Assembly: GCA_965208815.1 (NCBI GenBank)
Contig: OZ242357.1
Coordinates: 1,736,001-1,800,000 of the forward strand
Direction: 5' to 3'
Source of the DNA: Bin55 sp009840545
Lineage (GTDB): Bacteria; Pseudomonadota; Gammaproteobacteria; Pseudomonadales; Azotimanducaceae
DNA length: 64,000 bases
Position numbers and translations under genes: made by a program. The notes under the pieces were generated by a model. That model saw only the letters and a program-made list of their open reading frames with translations, did not search any database and was not told where the DNA came from. This document shows positions 57,143 through 64,000 of this stretch, in pieces; positions within the stretch are counted from its first letter, which is position 1; each line of letters begins with the position of its first letter.

Positions 57143-58675
57143 CTAATTACCGCTCAATACAAAGACGGTATCTTCGCCATCATTGAGATTTGACTCCAGT
57201 TCAAGTTGAAGTAGCAGTGCGTCGTAATCCAAACTGCTGTCTGTATAGGATGACGTAGCAGCTAACGTCACATTGTGACCAGAACCATCGACAATGCCCT
57301 GTAAGTTCTCGATTTCTTTGTTGTTTAACAAGCCGCTCCTTCGATGGGACGCGAGAAGGTTGTAGGCCGCTTGCGACTTCACGAGGGAGGTTGGCATTTC
57401 TTCGAGCGATTTGAGCAAGTGGCCGGGATCCGATCTTGCCCAAACGTTGAATACCGCACAGTAGTAGTTCGATTGATTTTCCTCGGATAGACTCAGTCCC
57501 AAATCTACAGCACGTTCATACCTACCATTCTCGGACAGAGCTCTACCCACAGATCGGTATGAAGCTGTTTTTGTCTTACCATCTCTGACATTCGAGAGCA
57601 TCGAAATCGCTTTCTCCGCATCTATCTGGGCAACCTTAGATACCACATATGGCTCCAAGCCATGATCAAATCTACCCATTGGATCGTTTAACGCTGATTG
57701 CAAGGCGAGATTAGGATCCGAAGCGGCTAGATTTCTTAAGACTTTGGTGAGAAGCATTCGTTGAGGGCGTTTGTTGCCCTCGCCAGGAAATGGAATAGAC
57801 GATACCCATTCAAGTGCAGCGTAAGCATCGATCCTTGACCAATGTTCAGCTATTTCGAAAGCAAGGTCATATCGTCGGTTGTCATTGGGATCATTCGGCA
57901 ATTCCGCAAGGAATTCAATGGCATCGGGCGGAGTCGTACGTGCAACTCCAAGCATTGCACCATGTTGGGCATTCCGTTTCAGATAATCGGGGAAATGTTC
58001 AAGATTGGCAAGAAGATCTTTCGGATTGCTTTCAATCCACGAATCAATAAGAGATTGGTGCAACTCTCCACGCATTGCTCCCAAATTGGTTGAGTTCAAT
58101 GCTGCTAAGGTTGCAATTGGGTCTGTTTTGGCCCACATGCTGACGATTGAAGCAAGAGCATCCTTGCGCGATTGCGGCGACAGTGACAAAGCACTTTGAA
58201 AAGCTGTTTGTGAATCTGATTCGAAGGCACCGTAGAGTATGGAGAGTACAACCGCGTCCGCTACAGCACTGGAACCCAAAGTATCACGGACAGTGTCAAT
58301 TACTTTCAGACCTTCCAGATTGGCCCAATCTGCAGCAACTTTCAAGAACGCGTCTACTTGAGCAATATTCTCTTTATCGTCCTTCACGAGAGAATTCCAG
58401 ACCTGAGATGGGTTGGTAGACTTCAACTCTGACTTCGTTTCGTCTGGAGAATCGGATCGGCTAGTGGAATCAAATTCCGATTCTTGAGTAGCGATCTCGT
58501 TATTGGTTAGTTCACTCACCAATCCTGGCCCATTGCGACCAAGTTTAACTGATTGGTCAGATTTGTTGGACGTACTGGTACTAGTCAAGTTGTAGAAGAC
58601 AACTGATCCAAGGACTCCCAATGCCATTCCAATTGCAACTCCTCCAAGTCCGAGAGTTATGAGGCCTTTCTTCAT
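57143..58675 (-). CDS. membrane-anchored helical-repeat protein, paralog 3
   Basis: A 510-residue protein of unknown function. An N-terminal anchor (about 5-29, LGLGGVAIGMALGVLGSVVFYNL) is followed by a Ser/Glu-rich linker to about 95 and an alpha-solenoid with the same motif as paralogs 1 and 2 (WAKTDPIATLAAL, WARSDPGHLLKSLEEMP). Similarity is clearest over the C-terminal 200 residues (ISMLSNVRDGKTKTASYRSVGRAL and on). The frame is intact. It is divergent from the thioredoxin-fold gene at 58934, with a near-perfect palindrome between them. A scaffold role at the inner membrane facing the periplasm is inferred. Confidence 0.78.
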   Translation of the reverse strand: MKKGLITLGLGGVAIGMALGVLGSVVFYNLTSTSTSNKSDQSVKLGRNGPGLVSELTNNEIATQESEFDSTSRSDSPDETKSELKSTNPSQVWNSLVKDDKENIAQVDAFLKVAADWANLEGLKVIDTVRDTLGSSAVADAVVLSILYGAFESDSQTAFQSALSLSPQSRKDALASIVSMWAKTDPIATLAALNSTNLGAMRGELHQSLIDSWIESNPKDLLANLEHFPDYLKRNAQHGAMLGVARTTPPDAIEFLAELPNDPNDNRRYDLAFEIAEHWSRIDAYAALEWVSSIPFPGEGNKRPQRMLLTKVLRNLAASDPNLALQSALNDPMGRFDHGLEPYVVSKVAQIDAEKAISMLSNVRDGKTKTASYRSVGRALSENGRYERAVDLGLSLSEENQSNYYCAVFNVWARSDPGHLLKSLEEMPTSLVKSQAAYNLLASHRRSGLLNNKEIENLQGIVDGSGHNVTLAATSSYTDSSLDYDALLLQLELESNLNDGEDTVFVLSGN

Positions 58676-58762
58676 CCTATTGTCCCTCCGAATTCTCTAT
58701 TCTCCGGTCCCATTTGGAGTCTGCTTTCGCAGGTCAAGCTGGTTTCCATTCGAGCCAGAGAG

Positions 58763-58795
58763 TAGATGTAACCAAGACTGTCTTAGTTACATCTA
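58763..58795. promoter_or_regulatory. 33-bp near-perfect palindrome between divergent genes
   Basis: Arms of 16 bases with one mismatch flank a central T at 58779. The outer part is a perfect TAGATGTAAC / GTTACATCTA pair and the inner part AAGAC / GTCTT. It lies between divergent start codons (58675 and 58934), where an operator for both genes is plausible. No T-run follows, so it is not a typical terminator. Confidence 0.55.
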
Positions 58796-58933
58796 GATTG
58801 TGGGTTCGCGTGGTTGTCCTGTCAAGGCTGAATACTCGCTTTTGTTTAGTTCTTTCATTACTACGTGGCTAGGAAAATCCCAAGAGTTCAAGTACCTAAA
58901 ATTGCAGCCAATTTCTCGACTTAGGAGGGGGTC

Positions 58934-60586
58934 ATGCATCGGCTTTCAATTCTAGCTGTCTCGTTCGGTATGGTGTTCATGCCACCGACGCACATCCATG
59001 CCACTGAGAACTCTTCGAATTCCTTCAAGATCGTCGGTACGTACATACCAAGTGAAGTCGAATTGGACGGAGAAGAAGGTGCTGCAGCATCAGAGGCTAT
59101 CCGTTCGATTGACTTGTCTACGGCCAAGATCAGAATTGCATACGAATCCCCTACAGGTAATGGCAAAACCGAAATGGTGGAAATGGCTTCGGGTCGATTT
59201 TCCAACGGAAAGGTCGTCTTCGAGGGAGAAATCGAACAACCCACTGACGTAAGAATTTCAATCGTGGAACTTGAGGACCAAAGAAAGTGGGTTTATACAA
59301 CGATCACTCCGGGCGGCGAAGAGATTAACTTTGCGATGGTGGAGGATGGTGATGTGCGTCTTGCTTTGGTCGGTGTTTCGAAAAGGGTGAAGAATCCCCA
59401 GTACAAGTTCACTATTTCAGGTGACCTCCGTTCAATTGACAAAGACATGTCGCGAGCTCATGTGCTGATATTAGATCGCGACAATGCCGGTTCTCTCAAA
59501 GCGATCTCTTCCGGAAATATGATTCCCAGCGAAGGTTTGTTCCTATTTGAAGGCGAAGCCCCGCATCCAACTGTAGTTCAGATCTCGGTATCCACCCTTC
59601 GAGCATCCGGTGTTTCAAGTGCTGAGACTTATTTCGGTCAAACGAGCGCTATCGTCGAACCTGGTGCCGAGATTTTGATTCACCCTCAACGAGAGCATAA
59701 CGAGCTCGTCGCCACATCAGGAACGGGAAGACATGCGCAGATCATTGAAAGCTGGCGACAAAGTAGTGAATATCTTGAACTTGAGGATAGGTTAAACGTG
59801 GCTGAGACGGAGTTTGAAGACAAACGAACAACTCTTTGGAATGCTGTGAATGCAGCCATCAAGGAACTGAATGATTTCGTCGGAGATGAGAGCCAACCAC
59901 ACCTGATTCTTGAAAAAGAACTAAGCGAGCTACGCGCTGGCAAATTGCAATCGATTGCCAAGAATGCCATGGATCCTCTTGATTCTCTCCTTGCCCTAGA
60001 AATGGGAGCGTTTCCTCCGACATCGGAGAATCGCAGCGAAGCTTTTCCAATCTACGACAAGCTGGCGGAATTGCTGGATGACGAGATTGTGGCACAAAGA
60101 GTGATTCCAGCTCGAGACAAATTGGTCTCGCACATCAAGAGTGAGGAAAACGATGCGGATCTTGTTCCTGGACAAAAAGCACCCGAATTCACACTCTCGA
60201 ATTTGAATGGAACAGAAACCAGTCTCTATGACGTTCTCGCGGACAATGAACTGGTACTCGTGGAATTCTGGGCTTCTTGGTGCGGTCCTTGCATTGCTTC
60301 TTTTCCGAAGCTAAAAGAGCTACATTCCACCTATAGCACAAGCGGCTTCGAGATTGTGTCTATATCGATCGACGATGATTCCTATCACTGGGAACAAGCA
60401 TCGGAAGAACAGGACCTGCCTTGGATTGATGTAGGCGAGATGAACGGATGGGACGGCGACACAGCGACGGCTTATGGCGTTCAGTTTGTTCCCAAAGGCT
60501 ATCTTCTTGATCGAGAGGGCAACATACTCCAAAAAGACCTAAATCCAGACGAACTTGAAGAATATTTGGCTTCAAAGATCAAATAG
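58934..60586 (+). CDS. exported thioredoxin-fold (TlpA/AhpC-TSA-like) protein with long N-terminal region
   Basis: A 550-residue protein. Residues 1-23 form a signal peptide (cut near IHA). Two beta-rich segments (about 32-150 and 155-265) resemble tandem DUF4369-like modules, as often found ahead of TlpA domains. A helical stretch follows (about 270-400), and a C-terminal TlpA-type thioredoxin fold (about 410-548) carries WCGPC at 449-453 and the cis-proline region QFVPKGYLLD with Pro520. It should act in the periplasm as a thiol-disulfide reductant or resistance factor. It is first in a same-strand pair with the EF-hand gene (190 bases apart). Confidence 0.85.
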   Translation: MHRLSILAVSFGMVFMPPTHIHATENSSNSFKIVGTYIPSEVELDGEEGAAASEAIRSIDLSTAKIRIAYESPTGNGKTEMVEMASGRFSNGKVVFEGEIEQPTDVRISIVELEDQRKWVYTTITPGGEEINFAMVEDGDVRLALVGVSKRVKNPQYKFTISGDLRSIDKDMSRAHVLILDRDNAGSLKAISSGNMIPSEGLFLFEGEAPHPTVVQISVSTLRASGVSSAETYFGQTSAIVEPGAEILIHPQREHNELVATSGTGRHAQIIESWRQSSEYLELEDRLNVAETEFEDKRTTLWNAVNAAIKELNDFVGDESQPHLILEKELSELRAGKLQSIAKNAMDPLDSLLALEMGAFPPTSENRSEAFPIYDKLAELLDDEIVAQRVIPARDKLVSHIKSEENDADLVPGQKAPEFTLSNLNGTETSLYDVLADNELVLVEFWASWCGPCIASFPKLKELHSTYSTSGFEIVSISIDDDSYHWEQASEEQDLPWIDVGEMNGWDGDTATAYGVQFVPKGYLLDREGNILQKDLNPDELEEYLASKIK

Positions 60587-60777
60587 ACCCTCCATATTCC
60601 AACGAAAACAATCGAGTCACCTGCAGGCTTCAGATTTCGACAACATGACGAAGAGGTGTTGCCGAAGCTAGTCTCTTGAATGGTAAGAGTCAGGTGCTCT
60701 CGGCTACAGCTCAATCAAATTTCCATGCATAATGAAACTGCGCATGTAACCAACTATGGACTTCCTGGACAAAGAGT

Positions 60778-61797
60778 ATGAAGAGATCTTTTGAACACTG
60801 CCAATTCATGCAAAAAATCGAGCTGCAAACAGCATTGGGTTATTTGCTGGCGATATCACTTTTTCTGCTCACGACAGCATCCCTTGCCGACAGTGAAACC
60901 GAAGCTGCCTCTGGCGCACAGATGAGTACAAATACTGAGAGTTCAAATGCTGCGAATGAGCAAAAATCGTCATCTGTAACAACCCAGAGACAATTGGCCC
61001 GAATAGTTGCAATCCTTCGCTACGAAGCCAGACTTGCAGCACAAGAAGTCGCCAAAGAAAACGAATTAGCGAGACACAAGACGAGACTTGAAGCACAAGA
61101 GATCAACCGAGAACGTGCAAAAGAAAGGTATGAAAGCGCACTTGCTTCACACGATTTAGCCGAGGAGCGATCTAAGGAGCGCTACGAAAGCGAGCTGGTA
61201 ACGCAAGATGTTGCAGATGAGCGTTCAAAGGAAAGATACGAGAGCGAACTCGCCACTCAGGAGATTGCCAAGGAGCGTGCAAAGAAAAGATACGAGAGTG
61301 AACTTGCAACGATAGATATTGCAGGGGAACGCTCGACGGAGAGGTACGAAGGTGAACTCGCCGCCCATGAAACTGCAAGGGAGCGCGCAAACGAGAGACA
61401 TGAAGGTGAACTTGCTGCACTGAATATCGCTAGAGAGCGGTCGAAAGAGTATTACGAAGGCGAACTAGCAGCTTTAGACATAGCCAAGGAGCGGTATATG
61501 GCACAAGTTCAGGAAGAGGCGGACAACTACGACCAAAATGCGTTGAGACTCGCAGTTTTTGAAGCTCTGGATTCAAATGGCGATTTTGAACTTTCCCGAG
61601 TGGAATTTGAAATGGGAATGAAAATTCTTGATGCTCTGCGTCTTCAGAATTATCCCGGCTTGAACGGCAACGAATCAACTCAAGTGGCAAGTGGGAAAGA
61701 GTCAGAAGAAAACGATCGATTTGAGAATATGGATACCAACGAAGACGGTGTTCTGTCCCAAGCGGAATTTATCTGGACTGCAGAACGTTTCCTATAG
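60778..61797 (+). CDS. exported EF-hand protein with 18-residue helical repeats
   Basis: A 339-residue protein. Residues about 17-37 form a hydrophobic signal sequence ending TTASLA. A Ser/Asn/Gln linker runs to about 68. Residues 94-237 are eight tandem 18-residue repeats of the type ERSKERYESELATQEIAK, rich in Glu, Arg and Lys. Two canonical calcium loops follow: DSNGDFELSRVE at 265-276 and DTNEDGVLSQAE at 319-330, both with acidic residues at 1, 3, 5 and 12 positions as expected. Eighteen residues equal five full alpha-helical turns, so a long straight single helix is predicted. The likely role is a periplasmic spacer carrying a calcium sensor; the function is unknown. Start ATG 60778; a Met at residue 11 is an alternative. 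Confidence 0.82.
   Translation: MKRSFEHCQFMQKIELQTALGYLLAISLFLLTTASLADSETEAASGAQMSTNTESSNAANEQKSSSVTTQRQLARIVAILRYEARLAAQEVAKENELARHKTRLEAQEINRERAKERYESALASHDLAEERSKERYESELVTQDVADERSKERYESELATQEIAKERAKKRYESELATIDIAGERSTERYEGELAAHETARERANERHEGELAALNIARERSKEYYEGELAALDIAKERYMAQVQEEADNYDQNALRLAVFEALDSNGDFELSRVEFEMGMKILDALRLQNYPGLNGNESTQVASGKESEENDRFENMDTNEDGVLSQAEFIWTAERFL
61057..61488 (+). repeat. 54-bp coding tandem repeat (18-residue unit, eight copies)
   Basis: Eight consecutive 54-bp units inside the EF-hand gene. Units differ by many synonymous and conservative changes, so the array is old and constrained at protein level rather than a recent slippage product. Confidence 0.8.
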
Positions 61798-62013
61798 GAA
61801 ACCCTTCTATCTCGTACAGATGGCAGCTGATTGTTATTGGAAGGCGTTCAAATCAGGCCGTGCAGCTACTTTGTAAGAGTGTGCGTAACGGTCGACTTGG
61901 GTAAGCTACTTGAGTGTTGACGACCCTACCGTTTTTGGGAATGTTCTTGTTATTCGAATCATTGACTACGTACTTGGAGGAACGGGTACCTCCACGTGCA
62001 AATGCAATTAGAG

Positions 62014-63477
62014 TCAGCCCTCCTCACTAGAGGGATCGCTTTCTGAACCTAGCATTGACGATGTTGCATCGTTGAATCTTTCTAAATTGCTCTGATCTTG
62101 TTCGGAATCGGACAATCCCGCCCGATATTTGTCGGCAACTTGGTGAGCCAACTCTTGGTTCTCTACCGTTGTAAGAGCTGAAACGTATGAAACGGCCACG
62201 TAGGGGTCTTTGTTGTCCAATTCAAATGCATTTCTTGCATACTCGACCGCTTTTTCGCGATGAACTGAGTTTTCCGACTGTAACAGGTTTCGGGACGCCC
62301 ACTGGTAATGTGCCGCGGTTGCATTCTCACCCCAGCTTTCGAACCGCTGCTGGTACATCTTGTAGACTCCATCCCAGTCTTCTTTCGCCATTAGGAAGTC
62401 AACTTCCCACGAATACTTCATGCGTTCCGGTAGAAGATTACTTTCGGGATAGCGATTGCGTTCATGATCCACAGCTTTCTTGAGAGGATAGGACTCAAGT
62501 GCTTCGATGTATTCAACGAATATTTCGTCTCCAGCTCGAGCGGCATTCGCGACTCCATCAAGAGTAGTGTTCAGGGTGAATTGAGCCATCGCCGATTCGG
62601 AAGATACGGCAAGAAATTCTTCATAGTGTTGAAGTACGAATTCAACGAGCTCTTCTCCGCGTCTGGAGCGTTCGAGAAAGTGGAAGACAAGATTTGCGTC
62701 TGTCTCGTTGATCAATTCCGAAAAAGGTCTGGTGGAAAAATATTCTTCGGCTATTACCTTGTACTTTGCACCTTCATCGAAGAAGGCTCTCACACTATCA
62801 CTATCTTTGTTGTCGATCTCTCGAAAAGCAAGTTCTACTATTGCATCCATTAAGTATTGCTGAACAAATTCCGATGAGCGTTCGCCAGACACGTAGCGAG
62901 CCTGCATTTCCTCGAACGAAGATGTAGATTCCCCAAGTATTCGACTGATCATTGCAATGAACTGGCTTGACGACGCACCACCCAACGCACGTCCCAATTC
63001 ACTTCCGTCCGTGTCTAGTATTAGATACGTTGGAACTACACCGACACTAAACCGTGTACCGATTTCCGGTCCGTTTTGTTCTTCGTTTTCCATATCGAGT
63101 TTCAGGTTGATGAATCTCGAATTGAAGTAGTCGCCCACCTCCGGCAATCGAAAAACAGTTTCTTGCATAACGATACAAGGACCACACCACATTGTGTACA
63201 CATCAATGAAAACTAGCTTGTCTTCTTGCTCTGCTTGTGCTAAAGCATCTTCGAGCAATCCATCGTAAAACTTAATCCCGTTTGAGGATTCCATGACTTC
63301 GGAATCATGCTTGGTTGCAGTAGCTTCACTCGTGGCTATTTGCGGATTGGAACATGCAGTCCATATAGGGAATGTGAACAGGCAGCAAAAAATAGTTTCG
63401 ACCAAGAGCGACGATCGGTTTCTTGTGTAGGCGCTCTCTCGTTTTGAAGAATTTAAAACTGATTTCATCCTACTCAC
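62014..63477 (-). CDS. thioredoxin-fold protein, probable lipoprotein, with long helical C-terminus
   Basis: A 487-residue protein. The N-terminal hydrophobic run ends IWTACSN, a weak lipobox (Cys42). A thioredoxin fold spans about 68-185 with WCGPC at 97-101 and cis-Pro in GVVPTYLILD; it resembles DsbD-gamma or thiol:disulfide interchange domains. The remaining 300 residues are helical, with tetratricopeptide-like stretches near the end (YARNAFELDNKDPYVAVSYVSAL). It is convergent with the EF-hand gene. A periplasmic, membrane-tethered reductase or chaperone is inferred. Confidence 0.82.
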   Translation of the reverse strand: MSRMKSVLNSSKRESAYTRNRSSLLVETIFCCLFTFPIWTACSNPQIATSEATATKHDSEVMESSNGIKFYDGLLEDALAQAEQEDKLVFIDVYTMWCGPCIVMQETVFRLPEVGDYFNSRFINLKLDMENEEQNGPEIGTRFSVGVVPTYLILDTDGSELGRALGGASSSQFIAMISRILGESTSSFEEMQARYVSGERSSEFVQQYLMDAIVELAFREIDNKDSDSVRAFFDEGAKYKVIAEEYFSTRPFSELINETDANLVFHFLERSRRGEELVEFVLQHYEEFLAVSSESAMAQFTLNTTLDGVANAARAGDEIFVEYIEALESYPLKKAVDHERNRYPESNLLPERMKYSWEVDFLMAKEDWDGVYKMYQQRFESWGENATAAHYQWASRNLLQSENSVHREKAVEYARNAFELDNKDPYVAVSYVSALTTVENQELAHQVADKYRAGLSDSEQDQSNLERFNDATSSMLGSESDPSSEEG

Positions 63478-63591
63478 GGTGCTTCCCCTAGTGGCAATTC
63501 TCCTGAGATTTCATGAGCTTAGAATCGCGTCGTCTGACAAAGTCGTTCAGCAAGAGCTTCTAGTCTAATTATTCAACACGCTTCTGTATCT

Positions 63592-63633
63592 ATGATAGCG
63601 AAAGTTCACTATACAGGAGTTTGCCGGGAGTCG
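63592..63633 (+). pseudogene. 5' fragment of a VOC/PhnB-type gene
   Basis: ATG 63592 begins MIAKVHYTGVCRE and then runs into IS1595-like sequence in antisense. Bases 63598-63630 match 56610-56642 at 31 of 33 positions, so this is the truncated sister of the decayed VOC gene 7 kb away. It preserves the start codon the other copy has lost. Confidence 0.7.
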
Positions 63634-63637
63634 CCAA

Positions 63638-63780
63638 GTGATTCGCGCATATGGACAGAAGCCGATGCGGCAGCTAAGGTTCCCACCATCGGCGGTTGTA
63701 GCGGTACACGAACTCGCCGAGGTATTTCTGAAGCTTGGGCAAGGACACTCCTCGGAACGGGCCGAGCAGGAATCGCTGTC
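63638..63780 (-). pseudogene. IS1595-like (ISXO2) transposase C-terminal remnant
   Basis: The minus-strand frame reads RFLLGPFRGVSLPKLQKYLG then EFVYRYNRRWWEP, a stop at 63674-63676, and LPHRLL. This is the usual C-terminal block of ISXO2-like transposases (GVS..HL..YL.EF.YR.NRR). The rest of the gene is absent. The insertion of this element probably truncated the VOC gene. Confidence 0.6.
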
Positions 63781-63813
63781 AATATCCAGAAAAAATGCCC
63801 CAATTGTGTCAAC

Positions 63814-63845
63814 TTCAGGGGCTAACCCCTGAAAATTTTTTTCTT
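63814..63845 (+). terminator. rho-independent terminator-like hairpin
   Basis: An 8-bp perfect stem (TTCAGGGG / CCCCTGAA, loop CTAA) is followed by AATTTTTTT. This is a good intrinsic terminator for plus-strand transcription. It lies between two IS remnants. Confidence 0.6.
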
Positions 63846-63864
63846 CGTTTTCCTGCTTTTCGAT

Positions 63865-63969
63865 CTACTCTTTGCGTTTCGCCCGGTAATCCCGCATTCG
63901 GTAGCTTGACCCCTGGATGTTCACCACGTGGCAATGGTGCAGCAGGCGGTCCAGCATGCGAGATGCCAC
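63865..63969 (-). pseudogene. IS21-family istB C-terminal remnant
   Basis: The minus-strand frame encodes VASRMLDRLLHHCHVVNIQG followed by SSYRMRDYRAKRKE and a stop at 63865-63867, the characteristic end of the IstB helper ATPase. Upstream of VASR the frame hits a stop about 12 bases further on, so only the last 34 codons survive. Confidence 0.75.
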
Positions 63970-64000
63970 CAATTTGAAAGTTTATCTAACATGTGTCTAC

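Noticed and set aside
1..64000. CRISPR arrays, tRNA and rRNA genes
   Set aside because: I looked for regularly spaced direct repeats and for cloverleaf or T-loop motifs in the gaps and found none.

Overview
The window reads as a chromosome segment of a gammaproteobacterium, with no rRNA, tRNA or CRISPR visible. The main evidence is the block sdhCDAB-sucAB-lpdA-sucCD lying divergent to gltA, the order found in Pseudomonas-type genomes, plus a DUF4892 protein, gpsA, aroC and htpG nearby. Host genes have moderate, slightly A+T-leaning composition. The insertion sequences are conspicuously G+C-rich and look recently acquired. The mix of IS copies, interrupted genes and decayed fragments suggests a genome going through an IS expansion. 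A host-associated or otherwise bottlenecked lifestyle would fit, but this is inference.

Layout. 0.1-8.7 kb: two pairs of ABC exporter half-transporters, all on the minus strand. 9-14.2 kb: a CoA-transferase, then a secreted beta-propeller phytase overlapping the 3' end of a TonB-dependent receptor, probably a phytate/phosphate scavenging pair. 14.5-19.5 kb: aroC, a DUF4892 protein, gpsA and htpG. 19.6-30.5 kb: the TCA-cycle operon. 30.5-32.25 kb: an IS1380-like element sitting in the sdhC/gltA divergent promoter region. 32.4-38.1 kb: gltA, a Sel1-like secreted protein, an amidohydrolase, a truncated sodium:solute symporter and a tandem winged-helix protein. 38.3-40.7 kb: a zinc-metalloprotease-like lipoprotein gene broken by an in-frame stop and by an IS5-family element. 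40.8-44.7 kb: two tandem paralogous membrane-anchored helical-repeat genes, one frameshifted. 45-51.8 kb: accessory metabolism (secreted amidohydrolase, acyl-CoA dehydrogenase, TauD-like dioxygenase, sulfatase, cytochrome P450) plus a short avidin-like gene without a signal peptide. 51.9-57 kb: a decaying mobile region holding a DUF4143 ATPase gene split by a second IS1380-like copy, a perfect 41-bp palindrome, a stand-alone TnpB, a FitA-like antitoxin pseudogene and a VOC-family pseudogene. 57.1-63.5 kb: a third helical-repeat paralog, two periplasmic thioredoxin-fold proteins, and an EF-hand protein built on an 18-residue helical repeat. 63.6-64 kb: a graveyard of IS1595-like, IS21 istB and VOC gene fragments.

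Functionally, the core genes give a complete set of TCA steps from citrate synthase through 2-oxoglutarate dehydrogenase, succinyl-CoA synthetase and succinate dehydrogenase. The accessory genes point to an organism that exports compounds, scavenges organic phosphate and sulfate esters, and oxidises diverse CoA esters. The least explained parts are the helical-repeat/redox/EF-hand envelope cluster and the cytosolic avidin-like protein. The strongest sequence-level results are three precise IS insertions with target duplications. In two of them, removing the element restores an open reading frame.
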